DNA of 35,090 bases from Paludibacteraceae bacterium (GTDB lineage Bacteria; Bacteroidota; Bacteroidia; Bacteroidales; Paludibacteraceae): contig CAJOIR010000023.1 in the NCBI GenBank assembly GCA_905234685.1, positions 1 through 35,090 on the forward strand, written 5' to 3'. Below are positions 34,144 to 35,090 of the stretch, piece after piece. Each line of letters begins with the position of its first letter. The first letter of the stretch is position 1. Both the position numbers and the translations under genes were made by a program. A model generated the notes under the pieces. It ran no database searches and was not told the origin of the DNA. It saw only the letters and a program-made list of their open reading frames with translations.

Positions 34144-34851
34144 TTACAATGCTTTTATTGTGTGATACACTTTATCCATAAATGCCTCTATGTCATTCAG
34201 AATAACAGATTGTCCGAAAGGTTCATATTGGTGCGTGGATAGAGTTATATTGAAATCCAAGAACTGGTAATAAGAAACATATTCGCTTAATGTTTTCAAC
34301 TGTTCATTATCCGGAATATGAATCACATAAACAAGTGTTTTGTTCGGGGTATGGAAATAAGCATCAGTATTATCATCCGCTAATGCCATATACTTTGATA
34401 TGTTGTGGTCAGAAAATGTTTCCCAATGCTTGATGTGCTTTTGTTTGTCGTAATACGGCAGTTTGTCTAATATTATGAATATCTGAAAATATGGATGATT
34501 GCCGCAACGGATATTGGCAGTTTCTCCAAGCATATTTTCAAAATAATTGTTAGAGTTCTGCGAGTAATTTTGCATCACGAACTTAACAGCAATACCCGCC
34601 ATAGCGATGCCTTTATATTTGACGGTTATATCCACCGCTTTATCCATATATCTGCCGCGCATTTTGGCTTCTTTTCCCTTGCCATAACCCTGTGAGCAAA
34701 TCTGATAATCACTACTAAGCCGCTCTGCAAGGTCACGAGCAATAGCACCATGCAGAGGTTTCAGTTTGGCAGTACTCCGAGATGTTCCAGACTGCAAGAA
34801 CTCATTAAAAGAGTCATTGATTGCTTGTAAAAAGGTCTGATTGTTGAGCAT
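34144..34851 (-). CDS. Probable type II restriction endonuclease
   Basis: This is a 235-residue protein without signal peptide or membrane segment. The centre reads DKAVDITVKYKGI, then AVKFVMQNYSQNSNNYFENM and LGETANIR; the Asp…(x)VK pattern fits a PD-(D/E)xK nuclease core, and the block YFQIFIILDKLPYYDK resembles uncharacterised type II restriction enzymes. The start overlaps the upstream methyltransferase frame by 38 nt (stop at 34814, ATG at 34851), the tight arrangement of a restriction-modification pair. Composition is clearly more A/T-rich than the housekeeping genes, which points to lateral acquisition. Recognition sequence is unknown. Nuclease assignment is mainly context plus a partial motif. 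Confidence 0.6.
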   Translation of the reverse strand: MLNNQTFLQAINDSFNEFLQSGTSRSTAKLKPLHGAIARDLAERLSSDYQICSQGYGKGKEAKMRGRYMDKAVDITVKYKGIAMAGIAVKFVMQNYSQNSNNYFENMLGETANIRCGNHPYFQIFIILDKLPYYDKQKHIKHWETFSDHNISKYMALADDNTDAYFHTPNKTLVYVIHIPDNEQLKTLSEYVSYYQFLDFNITLSTHQYEPFGQSVILNDIEAFMDKVYHTIKAL

Positions 34852-35090
34852 GGTGTTTATAGTTGAAAAGGTTTGATAATTTGTAATTCAGATATTGCTC
34901 CAACTCTTTTGAATTGAAGGTATAATAACCGCCGCTTTTGTACTTTTTGAGTGTGGCAACATATTGAATAAACTCATCGGAAATCAGTATCTCGCGCAAA
35001 ACGGATTCTTCTACTTTTGTTAGAATATACAAACCGCTGTAAATGCCGCTTCCTGTCGGCACTTTATTCAGTTTGATGCTGTTTTTGTCA
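34814..35090 (-). CDS. DNA (adenine-N6) methyltransferase, C-terminal fragment, 5' part beyond window
   Basis: The frame is open from the right edge to a stop at 34814; about 92 residues are visible. They read KNSIKLNKVPTGSGIYSGLY, then LYILTKVEESVLREIL and, further on, LKKYKSGGYYTFNSKELEQYL. The SGIYSGLY and KYKSGGYYTF segments match, from memory, the C-terminus of type II N6-adenine methyltransferases of the Eco57I/HincII-like kind. The catalytic NPPY motif would lie off the window. It overlaps the putative endonuclease by 38 nt, so it should be the protecting methylase of that system. A GTG at 35062 is only an internal codon, not the start. Confidence 0.65.
   Translation of the reverse strand, partial: DKNSIKLNKVPTGSGIYSGLYILTKVEESVLREILISDEFIQYVATLKKYKSGGYYTFNSKELEQYLNYKLSNLFNYKHHAQQSDLFTSNQ

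Overview
The window looks like chromosome from a member of the Bacteroidales (Bacteroidota). The evidence is the recurring promoter pattern TTTG/TTG – about 20 nt – TAnnTTTG, the absence of strong Shine-Dalgarno sites, type IX secretion style C-termini (a type B/CHU_C domain, a type A-like tail and a shared 'DGxIYILxPDGRIYDILG' tail), and Bacteroidota-type versions of SerA, SerC, RlmD, RsmE and the THUMP-like methyltransferase. Genus cannot be settled from sequence reading alone. Most of the window has ordinary base composition; the last ~1.4 kb is visibly richer in A/T.

Layout. 1-1.8 kb (minus): a sensor histidine kinase translationally coupled to tatC, which runs off the left edge. 1.9-3.1 kb (plus): a secreted esterase, followed by a spacer packed with dispersed repeats, then rsmE (minus). 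4.3-10.2 kb (plus): a three-gene run of a secreted amidase-like/golvesin protein, rlmD and a secreted subtilisin-like protease. 10.2-11.9 kb: an SRP RNA gene (minus), an 11-bp tandem repeat and a RecD-like helicase (plus). 12-17 kb (minus): nadE-dsbD-rlmB, preceded by a small conserved-looking protein whose leader carries five 11-bp repeats. 17.2-21.3 kb (plus): tRNA-Glu(CUC), a small lipoprotein with a collagen-like stretch, a THUMP-like methyltransferase carrying two in-frame palindromic insertions, and dnaK with a strong terminator. 21.4-31.6 kb (minus): serC-serA followed closely by four secreted surface proteins. 31.7-33.7 kb (minus): a carboxyltransferase whose biotinyl domain has no acceptor lysine. 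33.7-35.1 kb: an A/T-rich stretch and the end of a probable type II restriction-modification pair that runs off the right edge.

The most distinctive signal is a set of dispersed repeats that enter coding sequence without breaking it. A palindromic element (CCCTCTCC-TCA-GGAGAGGG core) is inserted twice in one methyltransferase, both times read as NLSLTLSSGEGI, and once with a 13-bp flanking duplication that makes the net change exactly 26 codons. A further copy lies in a spacer, and a related hairpin sits at a gene end where it probably serves as a terminator. A second family (…CCACAGTTAGCCAGTTAGCCAATT…) sits in frame inside the amidase and in inverted copies in the 3.1-3.35 kb spacer. Two unrelated 11-bp tandem arrays precede genes; the flank of one (23 bp plus the 11-bp phase) recurs 17 kb away in front of a 43-codon frame. 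Together these resemble the protein-invading palindromic elements known from Rickettsia, here in a Bacteroidales genome.
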